Source: Levilactobacillus suantsaii
GTDB lineage: Bacteria > Bacillota > Bacilli > Lactobacillales > Lactobacillaceae
Direction: 5' to 3'
DNA length: 62,553 nucleotides
Assembly (NCBI RefSeq): GCF_004115745.1
Contig: NZ_QXIL01000014.1
Location: 1-62,553 of the forward strand
The notes under the pieces were generated by a model that was not told the DNA's origin, searched no databases, and saw only the letters and a program-made list of their open reading frames with translations. The position numbers were made by a program, and so were the translations under genes. Positions 9,043 through 17,966 of this stretch are shown in pieces; position 1 is the stretch's first letter, and each line of letters opens with the position of its first letter.

Positions 9043-11661
9043 ATGGCAGAAAATAAATTTGAAGATGCCGTGATTGCGAAGCTCAAAACGGAGGGTTGGA
9101 CTTATCGTGATGATTTGTCCGGCGTAAGCACACAAGCTTTATATGAACATTGGCGGCATATTTTAAATCAGAATAATGTCCGTAAACTGGATAATGTACC
9201 ATTATCCGATACTGAATTTGAGAATTTGAAACTTGAATTAAATAAAAATAAGACACCCTATGATGCTCAGTTACTCCTGGCTGGATCAGGTGGTGTAGGA
9301 ACACTTCCGTTGACTCGTGATGATGGGACTCGACTAGAGATTGAAATTTTTTATGGTGACGAAGTTGCAGGTGGGCAGTCCCGTTACGAGGTGGTGAATC
9401 AAGTAACCTTTAACGATTTACCTTTTACGTTAAGTCAAAAACGGCGAATTGACATTATGCTACTAATTAATGGGTTACCAGTCGCCCACATTGAAGAAAA
9501 GGATGAATCGTTACAAAATCAATGGAATGCCTTTGAACAATTGCAAAAGTACGATAGTGATGGGATGTATACCGGATTGTTCTCGTTTGTGCAGGTTCAA
9601 TTTATCCTGTCGCAACATTCGGCCCATTATTTTGCTCGGCCAAGGAACGCCGAGGCGTACAATAAAGATTTTGTCTTTGGTTGGCGAGATGCCAACGGTA
9701 AGGACGTCACAGACACTATGACGTTTATTCACCAGGTAATGGGCATTCCGGCGTTACACCGCTTGGTTACCGTTAATATGATTCCCGATGCCTCTAATGA
9801 TAATTTGATGGTGATGCGGTCCTACCAGATTCAGGCCACCCGCGCTATTATGGATCGGATGCGAACCATGGAAGCCAATCACTTCGTTGAGAAGGAGGGG
9901 GGATACATCTGGCACACCACTGGTTCTGGGAAAACTGTCACAGCATTTAAAGTTGCACAATTATTGGCAGCGATGCCCCGGGTTCGTAATGTCCTATTCA
10001 TTGTGGATCGGGTCGACTTAGTAAATCAGACCTATGAGAACTTTAAGTCGTATGCCTACAAAACTTTTGAAAATCGGATCCAAGTTGTAAAAGGGTACAT
10101 GCTACGGAAACGATTGGCGCAAAAATCAGCACCCTCGCATATCTATTTAATTACGGTTCAAGGCCTGGACAAAGCTGTTAAACGGGGACTATCCTCAACA
10201 GAACGCAACGTTATTTTAATGGACGAAGCTCATCGGTCGGCAAGTGGAGATGCAATCGAACGGATTAAAAAGAACTTTCCACAAACGACTTGGTTTGGTT
10301 TTACTGGGACCCCTAACTTTTATAGCAATGAAGCTAATGAAGTTAAGACTTCCCGCGATATTTCGACATATGATATTTTTGGTCAGCGGCTTCATCGTTA
10401 TACGATTAAGGACGCTATCGGGGATGGTAACGTCCTGGGGTTTGACGTCAGCTACTATACCCCGGATATTGAAGCTGCAGAAAAGACAAAACTTACCGAA
10501 GAAGAGCTGGAAAAGGAAGTCTATAGTTCTTTGCCATACCGGAAAGCGGTCGTAGAAGATATTCTTAAACATTGGCCGGAAAATCATTCGGGGCCCATTC
10601 GGATGGGAGTTCGCCGGCCTAATCAATTTCACGGATTATTTGCGGTGTCGGGGAAGCAGGCCGTGGTGGCTTATTACCAATTATTTAAACAATTGGCCCC
10701 ACAGTTACGGGTAGCGATGACTTATTCGCGTGATGAGACCAATGGTGAGGGATCATCTGATTTACAAGCGGCCTTAAAACAGGGCATGCTTGACTATGCA
10801 ACTCGATTTCAAACACGTAACTTTTTGGATGACAAGCACGCCGAACAAAATTATCTAAATGATATCACCAAGCGTTTAGCTCACAAGAAGCCGTACAACC
10901 AAAAGCTCACGGACAAACAAGAGGCGGCCCACCCGCAACGATTAGATTTAGTCATTGTTTCCGATCAACTGTTAACTGGATTTGATTCGAAATATGTGAA
11001 CATTATCTATATGGATAAGATTCTTAAAGAAGGGCTCCTAATTCAGGCAATGTCACGGACCAATCGAACAATTGATAAGGATGCTAAGCCTCACGGAAAA
11101 GTTCGCTTTTTCCGTAAAGGTGATGTCATGAAAGATAACGTTAAGGAAGCTTTAGTTATTTACACTAAGGATGGTAATGACACAGCAGCTGATACTGGCA
11201 AGCCACCAAAAGATACTGATCAACAGGATCTGGAGGATGCGGATATTTTGGCACCTAAGTTTGCTACTCAGGTCGAAGCACTTCAACCTAAACTGGAACG
11301 ATTAAAGGCCATTGCCGGAGAAGACTTTAGCCAAACACCGCGATCGGAAGACGCGCAACAAGAATTTGCGGTACTGGCAGCAGAAGTCAATCAAAAGATT
11401 CAACGGTTAGTCCAACAAGGCTATCAATTTGGTGCTGCGGTTGATGTGGTAGATAAACAAGGGCAACCGACGGGGAGTAAGCTTACGTTAAATATTACCG
11501 ATGAATCGGAATTTAGCGCCCTCCAGGCCCGGTTGAATGATGTCAATGAGTTGCTGCCACCGGACAAGCAGGTCGATTTGACGAATGTTAAAATTGCCAT
11601 TGACTTGTATAACCACGAAATCATTGACTATGATAAATTAGTAGAACTAATACATGGATGA
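9043..11661 (+). CDS. hsdR: Type I restriction endonuclease subunit R
   Basis: An 872-residue motor/nuclease subunit. The N-terminal PD-(D/E)xK nuclease region ends in HIEEKDES (about residues 145-160). The helicase core shows Walker A HTTGSGKTVTAF (about residue 290), DEAH motif LMDEAHRS (about 395), FGFTGTPN, and motif VI AMSRTNRTID. Together with HsdM/HsdS it translocates and cuts unmethylated DNA. GAAAGGAG-type signals precede the ATG. The protein is about 130 residues shorter than typical HsdR. It ends in TGA inside the next ORF, which may supply the missing C-terminal domain in a shifted frame. The catalytic motifs themselves look intact. Confidence 0.93.
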   Translation: MAENKFEDAVIAKLKTEGWTYRDDLSGVSTQALYEHWRHILNQNNVRKLDNVPLSDTEFENLKLELNKNKTPYDAQLLLAGSGGVGTLPLTRDDGTRLEIEIFYGDEVAGGQSRYEVVNQVTFNDLPFTLSQKRRIDIMLLINGLPVAHIEEKDESLQNQWNAFEQLQKYDSDGMYTGLFSFVQVQFILSQHSAHYFARPRNAEAYNKDFVFGWRDANGKDVTDTMTFIHQVMGIPALHRLVTVNMIPDASNDNLMVMRSYQIQATRAIMDRMRTMEANHFVEKEGGYIWHTTGSGKTVTAFKVAQLLAAMPRVRNVLFIVDRVDLVNQTYENFKSYAYKTFENRIQVVKGYMLRKRLAQKSAPSHIYLITVQGLDKAVKRGLSSTERNVILMDEAHRSASGDAIERIKKNFPQTTWFGFTGTPNFYSNEANEVKTSRDISTYDIFGQRLHRYTIKDAIGDGNVLGFDVSYYTPDIEAAEKTKLTEEELEKEVYSSLPYRKAVVEDILKHWPENHSGPIRMGVRRPNQFHGLFAVSGKQAVVAYYQLFKQLAPQLRVAMTYSRDETNGEGSSDLQAALKQGMLDYATRFQTRNFLDDKHAEQNYLNDITKRLAHKKPYNQKLTDKQEAAHPQRLDLVIVSDQLLTGFDSKYVNIIYMDKILKEGLLIQAMSRTNRTIDKDAKPHGKVRFFRKGDVMKDNVKEALVIYTKDGNDTAADTGKPPKDTDQQDLEDADILAPKFATQVEALQPKLERLKAIAGEDFSQTPRSEDAQQEFAVLAAEVNQKIQRLVQQGYQFGAAVDVVDKQGQPTGSKLTLNITDESEFSALQARLNDVNELLPPDKQVDLTNVKIAIDLYNHEIIDYDKLVELIHG

Positions 11662-12043
11662 AATTACGGCGGAAAAGCATGCGGCCGTGGAAAAGCACAT
11701 TGCGCCATTAGATGATGCTAATCGGGCTGAAATTGAAGCTGTTTTGGATGGAATTAAAAATGGGCAGTATACGAAACATTTCGACACTTTAATGTTGCAA
11801 GAAGTACGACAGATGATTCGGACGGAACAAAAAGAATTAAAGCTCCGGCGCTGGTCGGCAGATCATGGCTCTAATGGAAATGATATCTATCAAGCTTATG
11901 AGGTATATTTGCCAGGAGTCGATTTAAATGACAATCCGAAGTTAAAGGCTAAGATTATTGGAATTGAACAGGACCAGAATTTGGGCTTCTTTGAAACGGC
12001 GGATTTTGAAGATGAATTGCTCGGATTCTTTAGCAAACTCTAA
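11654..12043 (+). CDS. Probable HsdR C-terminal domain in shifted frame
   Basis: A 129-residue acidic/lysine-rich helical protein overlapping the end of hsdR by 8 bases in the +1 frame, with no strong ribosome site of its own. Added to HsdR it gives about 1000 residues, the normal length of an EcoR124-like R subunit, whose C-terminal helical domain contacts the methyltransferase core. Either a natural split with coupled translation, a frameshift mutation, or programmed frameshifting would explain the arrangement. It could instead be an independent accessory gene. The reading frame is intact to a terminator 20 bases downstream. Confidence 0.6.
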   Translation: MDEITAEKHAAVEKHIAPLDDANRAEIEAVLDGIKNGQYTKHFDTLMLQEVRQMIRTEQKELKLRRWSADHGSNGNDIYQAYEVYLPGVDLNDNPKLKAKIIGIEQDQNLGFFETADFEDELLGFFSKL

Positions 12044-12067
12044 ACTAACAGAATAAGATACCAGAAG

Positions 12068-12120
12068 AGCTAACTCAAAGTAGGTTCCGTAAATGGGACG
12101 ATTTTGGGTTAGCTTTTTAG
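12068..12120 (+). terminator. Terminator of the hsd operon
   Basis: AGCTAACTCAAA (12068-12079) pairs with TTTTGGGTTAGCT (12102-12114) and ends in a T-run. Confidence 0.8.
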
Positions 12121-12134
12121 TAGATATCTGATTA

Positions 12135-13028
12135 TTAATAACTAAAAGCCTTGCAAGTAGCTAGCCACTTCGTAAAATCAACTGTCGCTTTTGAAGTGGG
12201 ATGTGACAAAATTCCGACACCATAGATCAGTTGAATAGGGTAGTCAATGGGAATAGTATTAAAGAACTGATGGCTTGAAAAGCTGATAAAGTCGGGCATC
12301 ACGGTGATACCGAGACCAGCTTCAACCATGGTATTCGCAACTGAAACATTATCTACAAGAGTGGCTTTGAGATTGGTGTTATACGTCTGCAATAAACGCT
12401 GGAATTTAAGTTGTTCCGGCGGGCACCAATTATCATTTAATAGAATTAGATTCTGGTGGTTGAAATCCGAAAACTTTAATTTCTTTTGTTGGCTTAGTGG
12501 ATTTTCGTTAGGGACTAGTGCGCAAAAATAGCCACTAGCTAATTGGGAAAATTCAATTTGTGGGGTGTCGTCTAAATCATCTTTGGTTGTAAAAATCAAA
12601 TCACATTCTTCGTTAAGTAAATGTTGTTTTAACTGGTTATGGCTAAAATACTCCAGATAGAATTTAATCATTGGATGTTGCTTTCGATAATCTTTAATGA
12701 TGAGCGGTAATGTATGAGCTTCAAAACTAGTTCCGGTAGTCCCAATCGTCAAGGTGCTTTTTTCTCGTTGATAAACATCGCGACTGTCGCAGACAGCTTT
12801 GTCGAAACTACTTAGAATGGTTAAAACTCGCTGGTAAAATAATGTGCCACTCTTTGTTAAGCGAACTTGGCGCTTGGTACGTTTGAACAGTGAAAAGCCT
12901 AGCTCGTTTTCAATGGACTTAATGGCTTGGGAAACCGCTGATTGAGAGAGATTCAACGTCTTAGCGGTTAAAGAAAAGTTCAAAGTTTCTGCTAGATTAA
13001 TAAAAATTTTTAAATGATCAATGTTCAT
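12135..13028 (-). CDS. LysR-family transcriptional regulator
   Basis: A 297-residue LTTR with the N-terminal helix-turn-helix (LAETLNFSLTAKTLNLSQSA, residues 12-31, then VSQAIKSIENELGFSLFKR) and a two-lobe effector-binding domain. It is divergent from the FAD reductase at 13159, with 130 bases between them, so it probably controls that gene in response to the reductase substrate. LysR plus fumarate-reductase-like flavoprotein pairs are known for reduction of unsaturated acids such as hydroxycinnamates in lactobacilli, which is only an analogy here. Confidence 0.9.
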   Translation of the reverse strand: MNIDHLKIFINLAETLNFSLTAKTLNLSQSAVSQAIKSIENELGFSLFKRTKRQVRLTKSGTLFYQRVLTILSSFDKAVCDSRDVYQREKSTLTIGTTGTSFEAHTLPLIIKDYRKQHPMIKFYLEYFSHNQLKQHLLNEECDLIFTTKDDLDDTPQIEFSQLASGYFCALVPNENPLSQQKKLKFSDFNHQNLILLNDNWCPPEQLKFQRLLQTYNTNLKATLVDNVSVANTMVEAGLGITVMPDFISFSSHQFFNTIPIDYPIQLIYGVGILSHPTSKATVDFTKWLATCKAFSY

Positions 13029-13116
13029 TTGAGCCCCCCATTTAGTAATCAGTTTTGCTTATAAGCGACCACATTTTTGCGTTTCACAGGAATTAGTATT
13101 TGTGATAATTTTAACT

Positions 13117-13132
13117 ATGTAAGCGATACCAA
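13117..13132 (+). promoter_or_regulatory. Candidate cre box upstream of the flavoprotein
   Basis: ATGTAAGCGATACCAA matches the catabolite-response consensus WTGNNARCGNWWWCAW at 15 of 16 positions and lies 26 bases before the ATG. It suggests CcpA repression when preferred sugar is present. Confidence 0.55.
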
Positions 13133-13158
13133 TGCTTTAAAGACATAGAGGCTTTGAA

Positions 13159-14694
13159 ATGTTAAAATTGCAAAATGTTGATCATTACCAATTTAAGGAC
13201 AGCGATGTCCAGAAGACGATTGATACAGAAGTACTAGTTGTTGGTGCTGGCAACGCTGGGATGATGGCTGCTGCGGCCGCTGCCGAAAAGGGGACAAAAG
13301 TAACAGTCGTTGAAAAGGAAGATAGTATTAATTTACTACGACTCGGTATTGGTGGTGTTGGAACAAATGCTCAAAAGCGGGCCGGTCTCACTATTAATAA
13401 ATATGATTTAGTAGAATACTTAGCGGCATTTGCACAACACAACGTTGATGAAGGCTTGATTTACCACTGGGCAAACCATAGTGCCGAGGCTGTTAATTGG
13501 GTTGAAGATAATATTCTGAAGCCCCATGGTGCTCACTTACGGTCTGAACCAGATGCCATGGTTACAAGCTCAGCTTATGAAGGCTTTCCAACTGAAAATG
13601 ACCCTACTACTGATGATAAAACGTTTGCGTCTTATGGTAAATGGTTCCAAGAAAAAGTTGAAGATATGGGCGTTAAACTTCAATTTAAGACGGCATTGGT
13701 TAAACTATTAACAACGGAAGACCAAGTCACCGGTGCTATCGTCAAAGATTTAAAGAATGATGAATTCATTCAAATCAATGCTTCTAAAGGTGTCATTCTT
13801 TGCACGGGTGGTTATTCAGCCAACAAAGATTTGTTGAAACAATGGAATCCGGTTGCTTTGAAGAAAAATGTTTATAATGACAGTCCACGCAATAATGGTG
13901 CTGGAATTACCTCGGCGCTGAACGTTGGTGCGATTAAAGATGAGGAACCTGCTGAATGTATCTTTGATCGGGGATTGGTTCCCGTGGGGACAAAGACCGG
14001 TGATATGTATGTTCAAACGGCAACTTACAAAGATTGGCTTTGGTTAGCTAGTCACCCGCTATTAAAACTCAATATGCGTGGAGAACGGTTTGCGAACGAA
14101 TCCATCCCTTACCAATTTATTGTGAATGCTGCCAGCAAGCAACCCGGCTACCTTTACAGTATGATTTGGGATGACAACTTTTCCGAGTACGCTAAGCAGT
14201 TCCACATGTTAGGGTGCGCTCGAGTGGGCTTCCCTGGTTATATGGCCAGTGCACAAAAACTACGCGAAGATACACAACAGTATGTAGATAAAGGACTAGT
14301 TGTTAAGGCTGATTCCATCGAAGAATTAGCAGAAAAGTTGCACCTTCCTGTAAAAACTGTTAAGCAATCGGTAAAGCGGAACAATGAACTTGTCGTTGAT
14401 AATATTGATAAGGACTTTGGAAAAGAAGCCTTTCGGTTAACGCCGATTAATAAGAAACCTTATTATGGGTGTATCTTAGGTGGCAGAATCTTATGCACGT
14501 TTGATGGGTTACGCGTTAACAAGAAAATGGAAGTTGTTAACGACCAGTTTGACCCTATCCAACATCTCTACGCAGCTGGAAACGATAGTGGTGGTTTCTT
14601 CTTTGGGAGCTACCCAGATCGGGTTCCTGGTCTAGCAGCTAGCCATGCCCAGACCTTTGGCAGATTAGCTGGTCAACAGGCTGCCGAAAACTAA
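13159..14694 (+). CDS. FAD-dependent reductase, fumarate-reductase flavoprotein family
   Basis: A 511-residue soluble flavoprotein. The Rossmann motif VLVVGAGNAGMMAAAAA (residues 26-42) binds FAD. The cap and C-terminal regions show NMRGERFANES and AGNDSGGFFFGSYPDRVPG, with the closing PGLAASHAQTFGRLAGQQA. Family members reduce activated C=C bonds (fumarate, urocanate, enoates). The segment before NMRGERF reads LASHPLLKL rather than the RGxGG found around the catalytic Arg of true fumarate reductases, so fumarate is an unlikely substrate. There is no FMN-binding or heme domain and no electron-donor gene nearby. The ribosome site is weak (AGAGG). It is likely regulated by the adjacent LysR and a cre box. 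Confidence 0.82.
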   Translation: MLKLQNVDHYQFKDSDVQKTIDTEVLVVGAGNAGMMAAAAAAEKGTKVTVVEKEDSINLLRLGIGGVGTNAQKRAGLTINKYDLVEYLAAFAQHNVDEGLIYHWANHSAEAVNWVEDNILKPHGAHLRSEPDAMVTSSAYEGFPTENDPTTDDKTFASYGKWFQEKVEDMGVKLQFKTALVKLLTTEDQVTGAIVKDLKNDEFIQINASKGVILCTGGYSANKDLLKQWNPVALKKNVYNDSPRNNGAGITSALNVGAIKDEEPAECIFDRGLVPVGTKTGDMYVQTATYKDWLWLASHPLLKLNMRGERFANESIPYQFIVNAASKQPGYLYSMIWDDNFSEYAKQFHMLGCARVGFPGYMASAQKLREDTQQYVDKGLVVKADSIEELAEKLHLPVKTVKQSVKRNNELVVDNIDKDFGKEAFRLTPINKKPYYGCILGGRILCTFDGLRVNKKMEVVNDQFDPIQHLYAAGNDSGGFFFGSYPDRVPGLAASHAQTFGRLAGQQAAEN

Positions 14695-14725
14695 GTAACG
14701 TTGGCTGAATTTAATGATTGAGGAT

Positions 14726-14778
14726 AATGATTCCAGTAGAGAATTGCAAACCAATTCTTTACTGGAATCATTATTTTT
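14726..14778 (+). terminator. Rho-independent terminator
   Basis: AATGATTCCAGTA (14726-14738) pairs with TACTGGAATCATT (14760-14772), with an inner GAATTG/CAATTC pairing, and is followed by ATTTTTG. Confidence 0.85.
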
Positions 14779-14873
14779 GTGATGAAATTGAGATGAACGG
14801 TTGAACTTTCGTCAACTCACTGGTCAGGACCGTCCCGGACTCCTATACTATTAAACAAAGGGGGCGGAACATT

Positions 14874-16298
14874 TTGACTACTAAGAGTTCCGATTGTACC
14901 GAGATTTTAGTCGGTAAAGCCGCCAGTATGGACGGTTCCACGATTGTCGCCCGCAACGAAGATGGTTACGGTCCGGTCAATCCCATTAAGTTTGTCGTGC
15001 ATCCAGCGAAGGACCAATCCAACGCTACGTTTACTTCCATCACCACGGGGGTCACGGTCCCACTGCCCGCGCACGCGTTTCGCTATACCGGAACGCCCCA
15101 AGTGGACCAGAGTGACGGCCAGTACGAAGAGGCCGGCATCAATTCGTTCAACGTGGGGATGAGCGCCACGGAGACTACCGCGACCAACGCGCGGGTCTTG
15201 GGCTATGACCCATTAGTGAACGATGGCATCAATGAAGAGGCCATGGTCACCTTAGTTTTACCGTACATCAAGACCGCTAAGGAGGGGGCCCAACGCTTAG
15301 GCGCCCTGCTGGAGAAGTACGGGACCGGCGAAAGTAACAGCATCGCCTTCAATGATCAAAACGAGATTTGGTACTTAGAAACGGCTGGGGGCCATCACTG
15401 GGCTGCCATGCGTCTGCCGGATGACTGTTACGCCATTGCGCCCAACCAGACGTTGATGCAGGAAATCGATTTGACTGATGACGCCAACTTTTTGGTGGCC
15501 AGTGATTTGGCCCAGTTTGTGGCCCAACACCACTTGAACCCGCGGCCCGGTCACTTTAATTTCCGGGAGATCTTTGGCACGCATAGTGAAGCCGACGCCT
15601 ACTACAACACGCCACGGACTTGGTACGGCCAAAAGTTGTTCAACCCTGAAATCGAGCAGGAACCCACGAGTCAAGACATGCCGTTTACGCGCAAGCCCGC
15701 TAAAAAGCTGGCCATCGAAGACGTGCAGTTCTTCTTGTCGTCGCACTACAACGGGACCGTGTACGACCCATTTGGCACCTACGCGTCCGGCACGGTTGAC
15801 CAGCGACGTCGCTACCGGCCGATTTCGATGGACCGCAACCAATGCTCATCCATCTTGCAGATTCGAAACGACGTCGACGCGGATCACGCGGCCATCCAGT
15901 GGGTCGCCATGGGCTTCTTTGCCTACAGTCCTTACGTGCCGTTCTTCACCAACATCACCGACACCCCGGTCGACTACAAGAACACGACCACCACGGTGGC
16001 CACCGACAACGTGTACTGGTTAGAAAAGACGTTGTCCGTAATTATCGAACCGCACTTCCACGACTACGTGGCGACTGTCAACGCCTACCGTGACGCCTGC
16101 CAGTCCTACGCCCGTCAACGGGTCGAAGCTACGGATCAAGCGAGCCAGGACGCTAGCGATATGCCGGCCTTCTTGACTCAGAGTAACGCGCAGACCGCCG
16201 GGGAGATTTCGAAGCGGACCCACGCGCTCTTCGACCAACTGGTCAAGCAGGGCTTGAACCTGTCACTGACCGCTTGGGAAAAGGGGCAAAACCTGTAA
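14874..16298 (+). CDS. pepD: C69-family dipeptidase
   Basis: A 474-residue Ntn-hydrolase dipeptidase. The N-terminus SSDCTEILVGKAASMDGST contains the Cys at residue 8 that becomes the catalytic nucleophile after removal of a short propeptide, followed by the typical VARNEDG. Such enzymes are cytosolic and cleave a broad range of dipeptides in amino-acid nutrition of lactobacilli. The start is TTG at 14874, supported by GGGGGCGG 7 bases upstream; no ATG fits. A TATACT box at 14844-14849 may be the promoter. GC-rich codon use resembles the chromosome average and differs from the AT-rich gene before it. A strong terminator follows. Confidence 0.92.
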   Translation: MTTKSSDCTEILVGKAASMDGSTIVARNEDGYGPVNPIKFVVHPAKDQSNATFTSITTGVTVPLPAHAFRYTGTPQVDQSDGQYEEAGINSFNVGMSATETTATNARVLGYDPLVNDGINEEAMVTLVLPYIKTAKEGAQRLGALLEKYGTGESNSIAFNDQNEIWYLETAGGHHWAAMRLPDDCYAIAPNQTLMQEIDLTDDANFLVASDLAQFVAQHHLNPRPGHFNFREIFGTHSEADAYYNTPRTWYGQKLFNPEIEQEPTSQDMPFTRKPAKKLAIEDVQFFLSSHYNGTVYDPFGTYASGTVDQRRRYRPISMDRNQCSSILQIRNDVDADHAAIQWVAMGFFAYSPYVPFFTNITDTPVDYKNTTTTVATDNVYWLEKTLSVIIEPHFHDYVATVNAYRDACQSYARQRVEATDQASQDASDMPAFLTQSNAQTAGEISKRTHALFDQLVKQGLNLSLTAWEKGQNL

Positions 16299-16791
16299 GT
16301 GATGAGTTGAAATAAAATACTAAACGACCGGTCAAGTCCTCCGGATGGAGGATTTGGCCGGTCGTTTTGAGGCCCTTAGTGACTGAAGAACTCAGCTAAG
16401 ATGCGTAGTGATTTAATAGATTTAGGAGATGAATCGTCTGACGGCTACCATCAGCCTAAGGATTCCTTCACATAGAAGGAATCCATTGCTAACTAAACAA
16501 CATTTGAATTTAATAGTTAAAAGGTATACACATTACTAAGATAATGGTACACTTAAAATCATGTCATAGGTCAAGGGAAATGATTATACAATTATTTTAG
16601 CGGGATTTATGACGAGAAAAGATAGAATTATTAGTTTTGCTCAGTTTTATTAATATTGCCACTATTCGCTCCAGTAGGGGGCTTATGCGGCGGCAACATC
16701 TGCTAATGTGTCTCATTTCAAAGCTGGAAGAATTTTTCACGTTAGGAAATATAAAAGCTGGTCCTATCAAACTAAGGGGGGCGTGATTTAA
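16299..16791. other. Intergenic region: terminator, repeat copy 1, hairpin
   Basis: Contains the pepD terminator (AACGACCGG at 16323-16331 with CCGGTCGTT at 16358-16366, inner CCTCC/GGAGG), copy 1 of the direct repeat, and a perfect 10-bp inverted repeat GGATTCCTTC/GAAGGAATCC (16460-16484). The rest is AT-rich with no convincing gene. Confidence 0.6.
16358..16469 (+). repeat. Diverged direct repeat, copy 1
   Basis: Two blocks, 16358-16386 and 16421-16469, recur in the same order and orientation at 17538-17566 (1 mismatch in 29) and 17682-17730 (about 8 mismatches in 49). The spacing between blocks is about 80 bases longer in copy 2. Confidence 0.8.
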
Positions 16792-17094
16792 ATGCAATCT
16801 AACTCGCGTTGGACGGTAGCTTTGGCTAGTCAATATGGGTCATCAACAATGAAAAAGATTCCATACGTTATGATAATTGTATTGTTAATCGGCATTGCCT
16901 TTATTGTGGCAGATCGTGCATCTTGGGAATTTAGCCTAATTGGGTTGGACTTTTTTATGTTTGCAGATTATTTATCAGTTAAATTAGCACAAAAAAGTAT
17001 CAATTTTATCTTTAGTATCTTGTTAGGGGTCATCGTTTCTTTCATAGTATTTGGGCTAACTACCTTAGCTTTGGGGTTGTTATTTAAATGGTGA
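16792..17094 (+). CDS. Small two-helix membrane protein
   Basis: A 100-residue protein with two hydrophobic helices (about residues 23-41 and 73-97) joined by a loop with several aromatic residues. The ATG at 16792 has a strong AGGGGGG site 10 bases upstream; an internal Met at residue 20 would give an 81-residue form with a tidier signal-anchor. It is followed after 10 bases by a second small membrane protein, suggesting a two-gene unit. AT-rich codon use differs from pepD upstream. I do not recognise the family; an immunity-like role is possible but unsupported. Confidence 0.6.
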   Translation: MQSNSRWTVALASQYGSSTMKKIPYVMIIVLLIGIAFIVADRASWEFSLIGLDFFMFADYLSVKLAQKSINFIFSILLGVIVSFIVFGLTTLALGLLFKW

Positions 17095-17104
17095 TGGCAA
17101 TAAT

Positions 17105-17293
17105 ATGAACATCAGACTACGCAACTATCTGATATGTTATGTGACGGTAGGGATCATGGCAGTTGTTTTGCCTCTCCTTTGGCCAGCAACTTTTAGATTC
17201 GACTGGGCAAGCTTAAAGCGGAAGTTTATTGGATTGTTGGTTGCCATCGTGGTTATTGAGTTTGTTGAATACATAGCACCCGAGAGAAAATAA
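17105..17293 (+). CDS. Small two-helix membrane protein
   Basis: A 62-residue protein with two predicted helices (about 8-27 and 41-57) separated by a basic segment (SLKRKF). It lies 10 bases after the previous small gene and is probably cotranscribed; the ribosome site is weak (GGTGATGG). There is no recognised domain. Its short length and AT-rich context make the call moderate. Confidence 0.5.
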   Translation: MNIRLRNYLICYVTVGIMAVVLPLLWPATFRFDWASLKRKFIGLLVAIVVIEFVEYIAPERK

Positions 17294-17537
17294 CTTATTT
17301 ATAATCGATGCGGCCTTTAATCTGAGGTCTATGATATTTTGTGTTGATGGCTAAAATTCATTGACGCTATTTTGAGTTGTGAGATGACCAAGGGACAACA
17401 CTTAGTTTCAAGAAATCAACGATGTCCTGGGATTATCAACTGAGATTTTCACGATGATGGCGCGAACGTCAACGGCTACGCTTGGCAGCTAATCAAAATT
17501 ACGGCTGGCTTAGAGCAATCAGAGCCCTAATAATCTA

Positions 17538-17730
17538 CCGGTCGTTTTGAGGCCCTTAGTGGCTGAGGGGCAAACGTTGTTGACTTGCTTTACTGAGTGG
17601 CCCGGCCAAGGTGACGGGGTCCAATCAGGTAGACTACAGACAAGGTGGGCGGCGGTTTGACCGGCGCCCACCGTCAACAAATTTAGTAGACGGGTCGTCC
17701 GGCGGCTACCATCATCCTAAGGATTCCCTC
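17538..17730 (+). repeat. Diverged direct repeat, copy 2
   Basis: Blocks 17538-17566 and 17682-17730 are homologous to 16358-16386 and 16421-16469. The right arm of the inverted repeat present in copy 1 is lost here. Confidence 0.8.
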
Positions 17731-17893
17731 TATATGAGGCGTTGAGCGGGTCTTCGCTTGGGAGCGGGGACCTTTTTTTATAACGAAACTTGTGGGTCGT
17801 TATGGTTGATGGAATCCCCGGGATTTGAACTAAGCGCAACTAACGGCCTTTTGGCACACGTTTCGGTACCATATACGGATACTGAAATAATTT

Positions 17894-17943
17894 AAAAAGG
17901 GCACCACCTGCAAATGGATCTTTCAGTTAAAGGCGGTGCACTT
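17894..17943 (-). terminator. Terminator of the araC-like gene
   Basis: On the minus strand a GTGCACCGCC arm pairs with GGTGGTGCCC and is followed by five T. Confidence 0.75.
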
Positions 17944-17966
17944 TAGCATTTTATTTCAAACTAGTT

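Larger units (their letters stand above)
17294..17966. other. Noncoding stretch with repeat copy 2
   Basis: No intact gene is seen in 670 bases. It holds copy 2 of the direct repeat, a hairpin-like stretch ending in seven T (near 17740-17779), and the araC terminator. The sequence looks like decayed or rearranged DNA rather than a regulatory leader. Confidence 0.5.

Noticed and set aside
17815-17845. A tRNA-like T-arm (GTTCAAATC on the minus strand)
   Set aside because: The flanking bases do not form a T-stem, and no anticodon or acceptor stem is found at the right distance.
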